From JAUIBE01 sp035267185 (GTDB lineage Bacteria; Pseudomonadota; Gammaproteobacteria; Xanthomonadales; SZUA-36), in the NCBI GenBank assembly GCA_035267185.1, contig DATFLY010000006.1, forward strand, positions 1 through 41,365: a DNA stretch of 41,365 nucleotides, read 5' to 3'. Both the position numbers and the translations under genes were made by a program. The notes under the pieces are model-generated. The model was not told the origin of the DNA. It did not search any database and saw only the letters and a program-made list of their open reading frames with translations. Below are positions 40,925 to 41,365 of the stretch, piece after piece. Position 1 is the first letter of the stretch, and each line of letters begins with the position of its first letter.

Positions 40925-41365
40925 TTACATGTCGCAGGTGCCTTCCACCGGTTCCCACACATCTGCGTAGGGATTGTCGGGGCAGATTGCGTCAAGGAAT
41001 TGCTGTCTTTGAGCCAGCATATGATCTTGCTGGCGTTCAAAAACCGGGGCCATCTCCGGGTCGTCGTACAGGAACCGGAGGTAAGCTAAATTCGGAGGAA
41101 TGAGGTAGCCGTGACTCACTGCCCTTGTCAGGAGACTCACTGCCGATTGCCTGTCACCGGAAAGGTAGTCTGCGATGGCGATCTCAAAATCGACGCAATA
41201 CGACGCAAGTAGGCACTCGACCAGACCACCATCGCGGTAGCGTTGCGCGGCATCCTGCAGGGCTTTAGCGAATTTCCCGGTTTCGGGATCCTCACCCGCT
41301 GCGCGGCGGGCGGCGATAAGCGCCAGCGCCGCCTTGGCGTCGTACATCTGCGGCGCGACTATTCC
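40925..41365 (-). CDS. C-terminal part of a TPR-like protein, 5' end outside the window
   Basis: 146 visible residues. The frame is open through to the window edge (GIVAPQ before the ATG at 41347), so that ATG is probably internal. Helical repeat-like sequence (AKAALALIAARRAAGEDPETGKF, then RQSAVSLLTRAVSHGYLIPPN) ends with LRFLYDDPEMAPVFERQ and a cysteine-containing tail (AICPDNPYADVW, EGTCDM). The style resembles the C-terminal TPR part of CadC-like winged-helix or adenylate-cyclase-like proteins, but the N-terminal domain needed to decide is missing. A decayed copy of the same C-terminus lies at 13186-13511. It is convergent with the PD40 gene over a shared terminator. Confidence 0.75.
   Translation of the reverse strand, partial: GIVAPQMYDAKAALALIAARRAAGEDPETGKFAKALQDAAQRYRDGGLVECLLASYCVDFEIAIADYLSGDRQSAVSLLTRAVSHGYLIPPNLAYLRFLYDDPEMAPVFERQQDHMLAQRQQFLDAICPDNPYADVWEPVEGTCDM

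Overview
The window reads as chromosomal DNA of a gammaproteobacterium of fairly high GC content. Three things point there: aceK, a glnK-amtB pair behind a sigma-54 promoter with NtrC-type sites, and envelope families with OmpA-like, AlgE-like and lipoprotein signatures. I cannot fix a genus. The many secreted proteins carrying one shared C-terminal module recall Wenzhouxiangella- or Xanthomonadales-like bacteria, but that is a weak inference from memory. No tRNA, rRNA, CRISPR array, phage or transposase gene is visible.

Layout. Bases 1-9.5 kb hold mixed metabolism: a 5'-truncated amidohydrolase, a GFA plus two-gene YeeE/YedE sulfur-transport-type operon on the minus strand, aceK, a secreted PQQ-type sugar dehydrogenase fused to cytochrome c, an AraC regulator, and two secreted DUF1579-like proteins. 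Bases 9.5-11.6 kb are the nitrogen unit: a MITE-like repeat, NtrC sites, a sigma-54 promoter, glnK and amtB. A secreted serine hydrolase follows. After it, at 13.2-13.5 kb, lies a decayed copy of the gene found at the right end of the window.

Bases 13.6-26.2 kb are the most system-like part. An MsbA-type ABC exporter and a sulfotransferase come first. After an AT-rich gap there is a tightly packed, mostly overlapping run: a MurG-like glycosyltransferase, an APH-fold kinase, two GT4 glycosyltransferases, a second APH-fold kinase, a DUF5666/AlgE-like outer-membrane barrel and a six-bladed NHL protein. I read it as a surface polysaccharide or glycolipid assembly and export locus with possible phosphate and sulfate decoration. 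It has no visible Wzy, Wzx or Wza.

Bases 24.5-35.1 kb contain four different secreted proteins (NHL, M14 carboxypeptidase, DNRLRE, DUF4331). Together they carry five copies of one module of about 115-140 residues with a W[FW], GxG[FV], aromatic-rich YWFTY-like and two-cysteine pattern that I do not recognise as a named family. An ECF sigma/anti-sigma pair converges on a TPR plus DUF4331 operon here. Bases 35.3-41.4 kb hold an MBL-fold hydrolase divergent from an AraC regulator, a DUF4892-OmpA protein, a small lipoprotein, a PD40 propeller protein and a partial TPR-like protein. Two related terminator hairpins sit at 31.0 and 40.9 kb.
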